In this document: positions 12,236 to 21,830 of the stretch, one piece after another
Position numbering within the stretch: position 1 is the first letter of the stretch
Layout: every line of letters starts with the position of its first letter
Origin: Reticulitermes lucifugus
Lineage: Eukaryota > Arthropoda > Insecta > Blattodea > Rhinotermitidae
NCBI GenBank assembly: GCA_026260175.1
Contig: JAKCWW010004001.1
Span: 1 to 44,001, forward strand
Direction of reading: 5' to 3'
DNA: 44,001 nucleotides
Notes under the pieces: model-generated
The model's input: the letters and a program-made list of their open reading frames with translations, nothing else
What the model was told of the DNA's origin: nothing
Databases searched by the model: none
Made by a program: the position numbers and the translations under genes

Positions 12236-12915
12236 CATTAGCCATCATCACACTCATAACTAAATCACAACCTGGAGGTTTTGTTTTCTGATTGACATAT
12301 AACATTCACATTTCAAGTGGCACACAAGACTGTGAACTCTGTAGATCCAGAAAGAAACAACATAACAAATTTAATAAAAGTTTTTATCCTGTGTAAGTCC
12401 TAGTCAACAATTTTAAGGTGACCCCTACTTCTTAACTAGTAAAATTTGGAAAAACCTTGACTTAGATTCAGGTAAATATGGTAACCTTATCGCATATTAC
12501 GACTGCCAAGATTATATATAAATAAAATAAAATAGATAAATGAATATATAAAAGCTTTAAAGTTCCTTGCTGTTCTGATTAGTAAGCATAAATCACGCAA
12601 CAAGAAAAAGAAAAACAGGCCTGCATTATCAACCACTATGCATGAAACATTGTTACTTATTCTGGTATACTGGCCGTTACTAATATTTCCCCTTATATTT
12701 GTCTTTATATCTTAATGCCAGGACACTTGTGCTCATACATCATCTCTCACAGACAGTTCACATTATCATTTATACCACCACTAATGGGCACAAAAGTAGC
12801 AAGAAATGTAAGTTGTGTTCAGCTACTGTACAGGTATCTGGCTATGGGCTGCAACTGCAAACTTACACATAAACAACAATGTTCAACAATAATACATCAA
12901 GTGCTGGGTACTCAC

Positions 12916-13071
12916 CGTGCCGGTCTGTGGAGCAAGTGTGTGCTTGCTCATTACAATGGTGGTTGTTTTCAGATCTGTCTTAGGACCACCTGGAGACTTT
13001 GGTACCAGCATCTCTGTTGGACTAGAAGGTTTGTTCACCAACAATTCTGCTGCCCTCACCACATCCAACAC
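12916..13071 (-). CDS. scrib: scrib exon e13: tail linker, last recognised exon
   Basis: This 52-codon exon has phase 0 at its start, acceptor gatcatcttcag and donor ACG|GTGAGT. It encodes VLDVVRAAELLVNKPSSPTE, then MLVPKSPGGPKTDLK and SKHTLAPQTGT. A short amphipathic start (LDVVRAAELL) leads into a Pro/Ser/Thr linker. Reading through the donor gives only ten more residues before a stop, so either more exons follow downstream or there is a short alternative end. I favour further exons because the donor is strong. Confidence 0.88.
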
Positions 13072-13982
13072 CTGAAGATGATCATAAAATGATTAGAAAG
13101 TGGGTAAAAACATATCTACACATGAGAATTCAGCATGGTAATGCCTCAAGATGAAATAAGTAAGAACCGTCAGATCAGAGATTAGGAACACATGGAAATC
13201 TTGAACAGTTCCATACACATACACCAGGATGGTTGAGAAAAGAGGTTATCAACTAACACAACAACCAGTATTATTACATAGGGTAAATAAAAAGTACGTT
13301 TTGCCTTTAAAAGTGCGTAGAATCAAATGACACTATATTTACCCACACACATATCTGTTAAGATGATGGTGCCACAAGTAGCATGACATCAGTATATTCA
13401 GTGCATGGAGACATTCACTGAAGTTCAAAACTGTGCAGTAAATTTGTGGCAAAGACAAAATGTGAATATCAACTGTTGTTTTATCCAGCAGCACAGTAAA
13501 CTGAGGTATAAGTTCTGGAAGTTAAAATGATTTATTAAGTTTAAATTCAATTAATACAGGACAATAATACGCTGTTTGCATCGAGCTGTTGCTGAGACCA
13601 GAAAAATATTCACTGAATATGGGATTTCACCACAAAGGGGAACATTAAATTGAAACTTCAATGTGTTTACAGAACTTTTTAATTTGAGATACCATATAAT
13701 TCATAATATGTGATGTTCCCCAGCTTTAAACACAGGATTTTGTGTACTTTTATGAGTGTGGTTAATTTTTAATAAAACTATACACTGCATCAATGTTACT
13801 GCTTTAAATGTGGGATTCCATGTACCTTCAGTGAACTTAATTTTTAAATCACAACTATTTTGCAGCCCTTTGATAACTGAAAGTCAAAAAATTAAAAAAT
13901 TAGTTACAATATATATACTCCTATAGATCAGTACTTACCGAAATCCTCTGATTTCTATTGTAAGGGCTATTACAAAACTTAC
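13072..13982. other. Intron e12-e13, no embedded feature seen
   Basis: AT-rich intronic sequence of 911 bp between exons e12 and e13. No repeat family or open frame of note was recognised. Confidence 0.6.
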
Positions 13983-14120
13983 TCTCTCTGGAGTTGATTT
14001 TTCTCTGGCCACTTCAGCTAAAGACATGATCTGCTGTCCCTGCTGGATTGCCAATTCTTTGTCCCTCCGTTCTCGTTCCTCCTTCTCCCACTCTACTAAT
14101 TCCTGCTTCATTTCCTGCTC
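13983..14120 (-). CDS. scrib: scrib exon e12: charged, probably helical segment
   Basis: This 46-codon, phase 0-0 exon has acceptor tctttattcag. It encodes EQEMKQELVEWEKEERERRD, then KELAIQQGQQIMSLAEVARE, then KSTPER. It is strongly charged with almost no helix breakers, suggesting a helix or coiled coil. The chosen donor is AGA|GTAAGT, which joins in frame to e13 (TPER|VLDVVRAAE). The frame stays open past it to a second GTAAGT donor at 13938-13937, but that would leave phase 2 and not match e13. Confidence 0.9.
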
Positions 14121-14179
14121 CTGAATAAAGAATGAAACAACACACGATTTTCTTATGTCAGTCATTGCATTGTGTTACT

Positions 14180-14301
14180 TGTAAGATAAAAGAATAAAAT
14201 ACTATCAACACAACTAAAATTTCTGTATTATTTATTATTGCAATAATAAATGATACAGACATTTTTGTTGTGTTGATAGTATTTTATTATTTTATCTTAC
14301 A
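14180..14301. repeat. 122-bp near-perfect palindrome
   Basis: Two 61-base arms meet at 14240/14241 with no spacer. 57 of 61 positions pair. The outer ends read tgtaagataaaa and ttttatcttaca, and the centre reads ttattattgcaataataa. It begins 59 bp downstream (in scrib transcription this is upstream) of the e12 acceptor. It may be a miniature foldback transposon or a secondary palindrome. The transcript could form a very stable hairpin. Confidence 0.9.
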
Positions 14302-14499
14302 CGATTGGCCAACATCTACTCACAGCTGGTTGCATATACATTCAAACAGCAATTGGGGTATACAAGGACTAACAGTAATGTTATGGGACTTGTTCTATAA
14401 GAACAGCTACACATTAAATAAATAAATAAACAGAAACTGTTTTACTTTCTTCAAATTAATTTCCCCTACAAACTGCACAACAGTCATCAAAGGCGCCAA

Positions 14500-15250
14500 A
14501 AGAAGCTTATTTTCATTTGGTGGTTACATTCTTCTTGCTGTTCTTGATTGCTGGAATGAGGGAAGGTGTATAAGGTTGGCAACTAATCTCCACTACGCTG
14601 TGATTTGTCATGAAGCACTTCACTGTCAAGGTAGAATGAATGGCAGCATAGTCATACAAAATGAAGCAACTGCCTTTCTATCAAAATTGTGGCCTCCTCC
14701 TCGAAATCCACTTCAATAACCTTTCCAGCAGTACAGAATTCAATTTTCACCATTTTTTCTCCAGGCAGGAATTCCTTGTGGAACACACCATGTTATCAAA
14801 AAAAGTGATCAACATCATTTTGATCAACTTATGGAAGCAAAAAATTTTGGGTCTCAGTCATGCTTCTGTCCTCCAGTCCATGCACCGAAATTATGTTTCA
14901 TAACTGCACTGGAACACCCAAGACTTGTCTACAGTAGTGACTGCACTGGTCTGACAGGTCTGGATAAAGTCCTCACAATCTATGACCCTGGGCTCCTTTT
15001 GCTCATCTGTGAGACTGCGCAGAACAAACTCTGGGCAGAACTTACTCTTTCTCAAACAATCAGGAAGAATCTGACAAACTCTCTCCTGGTTAATGCGCAG
15101 TTGATCCTCTATCAATTTTAGGGCCATTCAAAAGTTTCTGGCCATCATTTCCCGAACTTTTGCAACTGTTCCCAGATCTGGATCATGTTCAAGGTCTTCA
15201 CATACATATCGTTGTCTTTTAAACTGTTCAAAGATATACATGACACAATG
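14500..15250 (-). pseudogene. Inactivated mariner-like transposase
   Basis: Minus-strand reading, with several stops and frameshifts, shows mariner motifs in order. First is DLEHDPDLGTVAKVREMMAR, then MALKLIEDQLRINQERVCQI, then SLTDEQKEPRVIDCEDFIQT. Next comes VDKSWVFQCSYET, which fits the first catalytic Asp region. Near 14600 comes YDYAAIHSTLTVKCF (second Asp region), then QPYTPSLIPAI, where families have PPYSPDLAP-D and the third Asp is lost. Terminal inverted repeats were not identified. It lies in the e11-e12 intron, in the same orientation as scrib. Confidence 0.7.
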
Positions 15251-15510
15251 CTCCATATCCACGAACAGTTTCAAGCATTTCGTGCTTTTCTGCAGTTATT
15301 TTCCTGAGTAAGAAACAAAACTTCATGTCCACTTGCTGCCCATGACAACAAAGAAAAACACAACTTATGTGCTGGGTTGCTATGGATGATTAATTGAACT
15401 AGAGCTTTCTTTCTTGTTACTAATCCCTGGCAGTCACAATATGAACAGAACCTGGCTACAATTGGTTTACGTGCCACAACAATACTTCTGCACTAACATC
15501 AGTCCCAGAA

Positions 15511-15817
15511 GAGATCTGCACTCTTCTGGGATATCAGGTGTCGTCACGTGGTAATTGTTTACCGATGTTTTGGGACAACATATCAATCCCATCCTCAACG
15601 GTCAGGAGTCTGAGAAGAAAAGAAAGCTGGCAAACCGTAACATAGATTCTCTATGGGAAGGTGCGCGGTGATGGTAATCAGTAAGCGTGATATAGAATCT
15701 ACGTCATGGTTTGCCGGCTTTCTTTTCTTCTCAGACCCTTGACCCTTGCAGATGGGACCAATACGTTGTCCCAAAATGTTGGGATGCCAAGTAATATCCC
15801 AGAAAAGCGCAGATCTC
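15511..15817. mobile_element. Foldback (long inverted repeat) element, copy 1
   Basis: Left end gagatctgcactcttctggg; the right end read inversely is gagatctgcgcttttctggg. Arms of roughly 140 bases pair, including tttgggacaac and gagaagaaaagaaagc blocks, around a short centre near 15663. Short open frames across it are repeat-derived. The end sequence is shared with elements at 18430-18556 and 39036-39513. Confidence 0.75.
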
Positions 15818-16246
15818 ATCAACATCGTGGCGGAAGCCTGAAATCAAGATCAGTCCCAGAACTTCATTGTTTGATGTCATATATAAGATTGTGAAAATTC
15901 AGCAGAGAACTTATTATTTATGCACAATTTATTTAATGATACTGTCAATAACTCACATACATATATACAGCACTGACTGACTTGATAATAGTGAAAAACA
16001 AATTGGAACACATTTGGAAGGAAGCGTAACAGATTGATTTAAGGTGCTGTCTTGGGGTTTGACTGGAAGGAATGGAAAAAATATTCTCACTCAGAATGTT
16101 TGGTGCCGCAAACAAGATTCAAACTAGGCACAACCCAAACTAAAAGCACTATTGCTTCAGCCCACTTGCTCAGTGGAAGAAAACAAAAAATTTATGTGTT
16201 GGAGATGGGTAGATTACTTGACAGAGAATAAAAGATGGTTACTTGC

Positions 16247-16371
16247 CTGTCTCAGTGTAGCTGTGTCTTCATCATCGCGATCAAGACTAGATACACTGTG
16301 AGAAACGGATTTGGATTCTTTACTTAGCTTTCCTTCTGCTAATAATCTGTCAACTTCAGCTTTATCATAGC
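16247..16371 (-). CDS. scrib: scrib exon e11: post-PDZ4 linker; ends at a GC donor
   Basis: Two bases complete a Gly codon, then 41 codons follow, ending in phase 0. The protein is GYDKAEVDRLLAEGKLSKES, then VSHSVSSLDRDDEDTATLRQ. The VSSLD-acidic-LRQ pattern after PDZ4 is a known Scribble feature. The acceptor is gctttacag. The donor reads CAG|GCAAGT, the textbook GC-AG context. No usable GT donor lies nearby, and the join to e12 (LRQ|EQEMKQEL) is in frame. Confidence 0.9.
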
Positions 16372-16459
16372 CTGTAAAGCAATACATATTTGTGGATTAT
16401 GTGCACAGGATGAACGAAATCCAAATATTAGTAAACGACGAGCATTACTATCCTCTTAC

Positions 16460-16574
16460 CCTTGCAGACAACCAACGTTATCTCATTCCCTGAGTTCCGA
16501 AGCACATTTACTGCTTCTTGGTGTGAGGCCCCGAGCAGGGAAACACCATTAACATCCAAAAGCCTCATCCCAAC
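16460..16574 (-). CDS. scrib: scrib exon e10: second part of PDZ4
   Basis: This exon has 38 codons plus one base (phase 0 in, phase 1 out), with acceptor tgtgttgtag and donor AAGG|GTAAGA. It encodes VGMRLLDVNGVSLLGASHQE, then AVNVLRNSGNEITLVVCK, completing PDZ4. Helix B begins with His. The split glycine codon is completed by e11. The intron to e11 is only 88 bp, the shortest in the locus. Confidence 0.95.
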
Positions 16575-16891
16575 CTACAACACAGAGATCTTGTTTGCAA
16601 GAATATTCAGAAAAATACATAATGGGGAACTTTGTAATATGTGACATTTACATGGTATTGTTGGGCTGCTGACATCAGGTTACAACTGGATGAACATGGA
16701 ACAGGAGAAACAAATTCATACAAAATTCTGGCAAACAGTGAAACTCTAATTAGGTTTCCTTTGGGAAGCAGTGCATTTAAACACTAAGCTGAGGGAAACC
16801 TTACATGGTGGAAATTTAACACTGAGATTACTGATTTGGGATCGCCAAAACTGAGAACTAAATCAGGAGAACTTTAAATTAAGGAACACTA

Positions 16892-16914
16892 NNNNNNNNN
16901 NNNGGGGGGGGGGG
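16892..16914. other. Assembly gap of 12 N next to a run of 11 G
   Basis: Twelve N bases at 16892-16903 are followed directly by eleven G bases at 16904-16914. It lies in the e9-e10 intron and does not touch an exon. The poly-G probably caused the gap. Confidence 0.95.
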
Positions 16915-17521
16915 TGTTCCATCATAACCCTGTGAAAGGAAACCAAATGGAAGATGCTGCAGGAGACTGTGTGATAATATTAAAATGGATCATGCAGAAA
17001 TACACTGTGATGACATACAGTCAGCTGGTTCAAGATTCCACTACATATTGAATGGAAGACAGTGGTATTAGTAGGTATAAACTTTCAAGATAAGCATAAA
17101 TTACATGGTAAGCTGATACTGAGACCTATACAATATGTTAATCAGATAGAGGGGGACAGGAAATATGTTTAAAGTTCATGACCTGCATGAGTTTAGTTAA
17201 CAATGACATCTATATGGTGCACTCAGTTTTCAAATTCCAATATTCTTTCTAAATACGTGTACCTTCCAAGTAGTTTCTATGAGTATTATGAAACTTCAGG
17301 TCACACTTGGCTCTTCACCCTTTAAACTTTTACCATTTCCACTTGCACTACATTTCCATATATTTCTTAAGTACTGGATTTCAACCATGGCTTACTCAGT
17401 CTGTAATTTTAAACATGTAAAACTTTGTATACATGTTCATAATTCATGACTTAACAAAATTTCAGGTGCCAACCATAAAGACAATTTGCTGGTTTAATAA
17501 TACTTTCCTCATGATCCTTAC

Positions 17522-17680
17522 CTTGAGTCTGCCATCCCGCTTTGCAGCCCCACCAGAGTTGATTTTGGAAATAAAGACACCTTCATCAGTACGATCCAGT
17601 GGGTTACCACGATGAGCTCTCAGTCCACCCTTGATATGCATCCCCAGTTTCTCCCCTTCTGCCTTCACTATTCTCAACTC
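17522..17680 (-). CDS. scrib: scrib exon e9: first part of PDZ4
   Basis: This 53-codon, phase 0-0 exon has acceptor cctttcatag and donor AAG|GTAAGG. It encodes ELRIVKAEGEKLGMHIKGG, a basic insert (LRAHRGNPLDR), then TDEGVFISKINSGGAAKRDG. KLGM is the variant carboxylate-binding loop typical of Scribble PDZ4. The exon ends RLK, immediately before the VGMRLL strand. This is the same place in the fold as the e1/e2 boundary of PDZ1. Confidence 0.96.
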
Positions 17681-18082
17681 CTATGAAAGGCAAACACATG
17701 TCACAGTGAGAAATGCAACCATATTAACTTCAGTATGGGGAGCAGCCATATTGGCTTGGGCTATCATCTACTGTCATGCATAATACTGCTCATTAGGTTT
17801 AACAATTGCAGTGGCCTAAAGCAAACCTGTAATGATATAGAAACTCATGCCTCCATGACAAACATGTACTGTAAGCATGGAAAGCATTTCTCTCCATGCT
17901 GAACACTTAAAAAAAAAAACACAGTCAATGGCAACATGTAAGTACAGGTAGCCCTTGATATATGCTCTAGTCGTGTTCCCAAGAAAGTGGGCATAAATCA
18001 AAAAGGCATAAATCAGCATGATACTCCCATAAGAAATAATGGAATAGGTAGAGGTTAGAGGCAATCACACCAAGAACACCCT

Positions 18083-18085
<3 letters not shown>

Positions 18086-18129
<44 letters not shown>
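18086..18129. repeat. (TA)22 microsatellite
   Basis: Uninterrupted 44-bp TA dinucleotide run, the longest simple repeat in the window, in the e8-e9 intron. Confidence 0.95.
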
Positions 18130-18130
<1 letters not shown>

Positions 18131-18429
18131 TAATACACACACCCACACATCCATTTACAATATTATTATTGTACTACTGATATTACTATAGAAATAAGCA
18201 ATTAATATTCATTTTTATCCTGTGTAAACTGGAAAGGAATTGTAAACTTGTGTGCACTTACATTAAATGCTGGACAAGATGGCTTGAGGAAGCTGGTGGT
18301 GCTGGTGGTAGCTGTGTTAGAGATCCAGGAAGGGGAGGGGTCAGCTGGGTCAGATGATGATGAGGCAGGAGATGGTTATGGTAGCTGTGTTACTGAGTTA
18401 TGATGTTCTCACAGCCATGTGGTAGAGAA

Positions 18430-18556
18430 TTCTGTTCTTCTGGGATATGATGCTGCATCACTGGTAATTTGTTCTCAGCGTTAAGGAGGAATGCAGCGTC
18501 TTCGAAACACTGGGAACCGATTGACCAGTGATGCAGCATCATATCCCAGAACAGAA
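18430..18556. mobile_element. Short foldback element, copy 2
   Basis: Left arm ttctgttcttctgggatatg and onward to atgctgcatcactggt. The right arm is its inverted copy, accagtgatgcagcatcat and onward to atatcccagaacagaa. Arms are about 36 bases with about 55 bases between. The end motif (c)ttctgggatat is shared with the larger foldbacks. Confidence 0.75.
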
Positions 18557-19614
18557 CCCTCAAGAAATTGTTGCTTTCTCCACACAGTTCTGTTCAACTG
18601 CTACGTAAAAGGTAATACAGTACACTGGTATTACAAAAGAAAATACTTACCGTGACTGGTATATATTCAACCTCGACCAGCTTGTAACAACCACATCACA
18701 CATACAATTACTGATTATGTTTCACGTAACAACAGTAAATGTTTGACACTTCAGATGACCAAATTGGAACTAACAAGAAACAAGTAGCATTCTTGGCTTC
18801 TTTTATCCCACATTTCCAGCAACATCCAATGCAGAACCCAATAAAATGGAAAGTACCCCACCACAGTGTCCTTATTTTATGTGACAGACATCATCTTCAC
18901 TTCCTGCCACTATTTTGCTGTGCATGTTGGGTGGTTGGCTGAATGGGCTACATTAATATGATAAATGAACAGACTAGACATAATAAGCAATGTTTGTCAG
19001 ATAAAATAAAGACTCTATAAAACACTGCATATAATTAACTCCAGGGAGCAAGATCCTTTTGAATAGGTGACAGTCATTCAGCAAGTCCAGAAATTCCTCA
19101 TTCTACAGTGCTTGACCATGCTTTACCATGGAAGATCACTGTCTTCTAGATTGCCATTCCTTCTTACCTAGTACACATTTACCAACATTTTGGAGGAACC
19201 TGCTGCCTCCATGCTCAGGTTAGAACCCTAAGGGTGGAGTCTGCAGGTTCCTCTGAAAAGCCTGTAAATTTATCCCAGCAAACAGTAATCATCATGGCCA
19301 CTATCAAGACAATCCAAACTGCTTTACCAAGTTCACAAGTGTTGTGACTAGTCTCTACCCTGTGATAGATGGATCTGGCTCACATTTTACCACCCTACTT
19401 CCTCAAAACATCCCTTACATACAATCCCCCCACATATGCCTAAGTGCCTCATGTTTCCCCTTCATTATTTTCTTAATTGTGTTATTTAACAACACTGTCA
19501 ATTACTGAGATTATATAGCATCAGCAACAGATGAATGCATGAATATGGAGATTTGGTGGAATAATACTGAAATGGTTAAATCAAAGTACTCAGAGAAAAA
19601 CCTGTCCCACTTAG

Positions 19615-19695
19615 ACCACTACAAATCCCACATAGACTGGCATGGGATTTAATCCAGGCCCCCCAGTGACAAACCAGTTACTAACAGCCTGGGCC
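19615..19695 (-). repeat. Possible tRNA-related SINE fragment, second family
   Basis: Minus-strand reading contains cagggcccaggctgttagta and a B-box-like cctggattaaatccc followed by gtctatgtgggatttgtag. It differs from the main SINE family of this window. No cloverleaf is evident. Confidence 0.3.
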
Positions 19696-19976
19696 CTGGC
19701 ATCATCCTCCCCCTTCATGTTTCTGACATGTATCCTTCTCTAATCTCTCCCATGCCTTACAGGCCTCATTCGTCTCCTTCACGTCCCACAAAAGGTTGAG
19801 GATTTCTTGATTAACTAAAGAGGACTATGAGATTTTACGACTCTCCTCCAGGCAGCTGGCTAAACATTACAAAAATCAGGGTCAAAACTCATCCGATTTG
19901 GTTCTTTGTATAAAAGAACACATTAACCTATATATAGGAAACAAGCAGGCTTCCACCCCATGGGAGTCATTATACA

Positions 19977-20158
19977 GATTTAGGTAACAAGAATATGTAC
20001 TGCATTTTTTAAGACATGCTGCACAACTGTCATTTTAGTTCCCATGAAATGCCGTGTATTTCACAACTTTTATCTTTTTTTTTTTTCAAATAATATTCAT
20101 GTTTTACATAAAGGTTGTGCCAAAATTTAAATTTCCAGCCCTGCCAGTTAAGGGTTAA
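19977..20158. repeat. Dispersed 180-bp repeat, copy 1, ending at TTAA
   Basis: It shares long colinear blocks with 37014-37191: ttttaagacatgct, caaataatattcat, aaaatttaaat-ccagcc, and a terminal agggttaa. On the minus strand it therefore begins TTAACCCT, as piggyBac-like elements do. It includes a 12-T run at about 20075. Confidence 0.65.
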
Positions 20159-20700
20159 TGATCCATCTTGGAGACAATAGACTAGAATAACAGGCTCAAC
20201 AAATATTATATAAAAAATTTAAGCTTGAGATAAATAGTATGCAACCATATATACTGAAGGTGAATAGAAAAAAAAAGAGAAACATAAAAAGGAGATTTCA
20301 CTGTATACTGGTCATGTGGGATGGACTGGGAAACAATAACCACATAAATCACATATCTTATGCAAGAACTGTTAACATCATCTTCTTAGAATAAACTCTG
20401 TAATAGCACTTGACACATACACTGCAGAGCACATAAACACTGGTTGAATCCAAAGTGTCATCCCAAGCAATTTAGACAGAAAGAACATACTGTTCCACTG
20501 TGTATGCCAAAAATTGATACACATATCAAATCCTCAAAACTCAATCCGTGATCAGCCAAAGTTCTGCGCCATTTAAGGAAAGATAATCCGTTTTTGCAAG
20601 CAGCTATTAGCACAGGAAGAGTCAGCTCACGAGCACAGTAACTGGCACAATTAGCAGAAAACTTATCGAAGTTCACATACTAGGCGAGCAAAGTACCGAC

Positions 20701-20880
20701 CTGATATCCGTCTGGCAAAGGATCATGTTGGATGGTGAGAACAACTTCATCTCCAGGTCTCAAGAGCTTTAGCACTGCTTCCTGATGACTTGATTTAGTA
20801 ACATCTTCTCCATTTACTTTGAGAATTCGATCTCCCATGCGTAACTTCCCCGATCTCGCGGCTATGCCACCCGGTACCAC
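20701..20880 (-). CDS. scrib: scrib exon e8: second part of PDZ3
   Basis: This 60-codon, phase 0-0 exon has acceptor gtatttcag. It encodes VVPGGIAARSGKLRMGDRIL, then VNGEDVTKSSHQEAVLKLL, and ends QHDPLPDGYQ. Helix B starts with His. The donor is CAG|GTCGGT, a weak +3/+4 match to consensus. It is still the only site that joins in frame and gives the expected family continuation into PDZ4 (DGYQ|ELRIVKAEGEKLG). Confidence 0.95.
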
Positions 20881-21389
20881 CTGAAATACCAGGAACATAT
20901 GTCTGGCCATTATCCCTTCTTCATACTCTACATTCAATCCATTTCCTGCACAAGTAATTTTCTCCACAACACTATCACCTATATCACTGTTTTAGGGAAC
21001 ATACTACTTTTAACTTCAGGGCAGAGGACATGTAAGGGTGTCACTTCTATCCTGATGGAGGGAGTATGTTCCTCCAAAATGCTGGGGCCCAACTACCAGA
21101 ATACATGGTGTAAAACCCATAAGACAACAATATATTAATTACAGTAAAAACTTAAAATCTTATATGGCATTTATGACAGCTTGTTTGAGAGCATCAGGGT
21201 ATTAATAATTTTAAATGACACAGCAGAGGTCAAGGACCTGCTACATTCATAAAAGCAAAGAAAAAGCAGGAAATCAAACTGGTTATCAAAAAACAGATTC
21301 AAAGTAATATTAACATAAAACACTGCAGTTCCAGCAAGAATTAAAATCAATGGGTAAATACAAATTTATTTATGTATTTGTGGAACCAG

Positions 21390-21585
21390 GACACCTCAGT
21401 TGATACAGTGACTAGGCTACAGGCTGGATGTATGAGAAATCATGGTTTGATTCTCAGCAGGCACTTGAGATTTCTCGTCTTAAAAGCATCCAAACTAGCG
21501 CTGGGGTACATCTAGCCTCCTATTCAATGGGCACTATGGGCTCTTTTGTTGAGGGAGTCAAATTGTCCAGTGGGTAAACAGAAAG
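21390..21585 (+). mobile_element. tRNA-derived SINE, copy 2 (3' part missing)
   Basis: The 5' region reads atacagtgactaggctacag (A box) and catggtttgattctcagcag (B box), with the family body through agcctcctattcaatgggca. The 3' part with ccatctagtgc seen in other copies is not recognisable. It sits in the intron between the two PDZ3 exons. Confidence 0.65.
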
Positions 21586-21719
21586 AAGGTAGGAAATGTA
21601 CATACAACATAACATTGTGGCACGCTCATATCTATGCATCCCTATTTATCCACCTAGTTTGTGCTGGGATTCATGATAGACAAATATGTTTCTAATTCTC
21701 CAGAACACAGCGTACTTAC

Positions 21720-21830
21720 ATGTGATATGAAAATCCCTGGTTCACTTGCCCCGAAAGGTGTACATGAGTGATCCGTTCCTCCAATAATACTGAATCCTAA
21801 TGAGCCACCCTCTTTCATGAGTGTCACTTC
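21720..21830 (-). CDS. scrib: scrib exon e7: first part of PDZ3
   Basis: This 37-codon, phase 0-0 exon has acceptor atcttgcag and donor CAT|GTAAGT. It encodes EVTLMKEGGSLGFSIIGG, then TDHSCTPFGASEPGIFISH. SLGF is the carboxylate-binding loop of PDZ3. The motif TDHSC-PFG is typical of Scribble and LAP-family PDZ3. The intron upstream is the longest in the locus, about 8.9 kb, and the intron after it is about 0.8 kb. Confidence 0.96.

Larger units (their letters stand above)
1870..12915. other. Long non-coding stretch below the last recognised scrib exon
   Basis: No exon of scrib or any other gene could be supported here. It holds the separately listed repeats (SINE, simple repeats, pogo/Tigger-like element, hAT-like end, piggyBac-like element). 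The remainder is AT-rich unique-looking sequence. Short open frames, including a 94-residue one on the minus strand at 4198-3914 and a 132-residue one on the plus strand at 8963-9361, lack recognisable domains. If scrib has further exons inside the window, they must be in this stretch. Confidence 0.5.

Noticed and set aside
15595-15894. Overlapping open frames of 62-76 codons on both strands
   Set aside because: They are entirely within the foldback element and mirror each other because of its inverted repeat.
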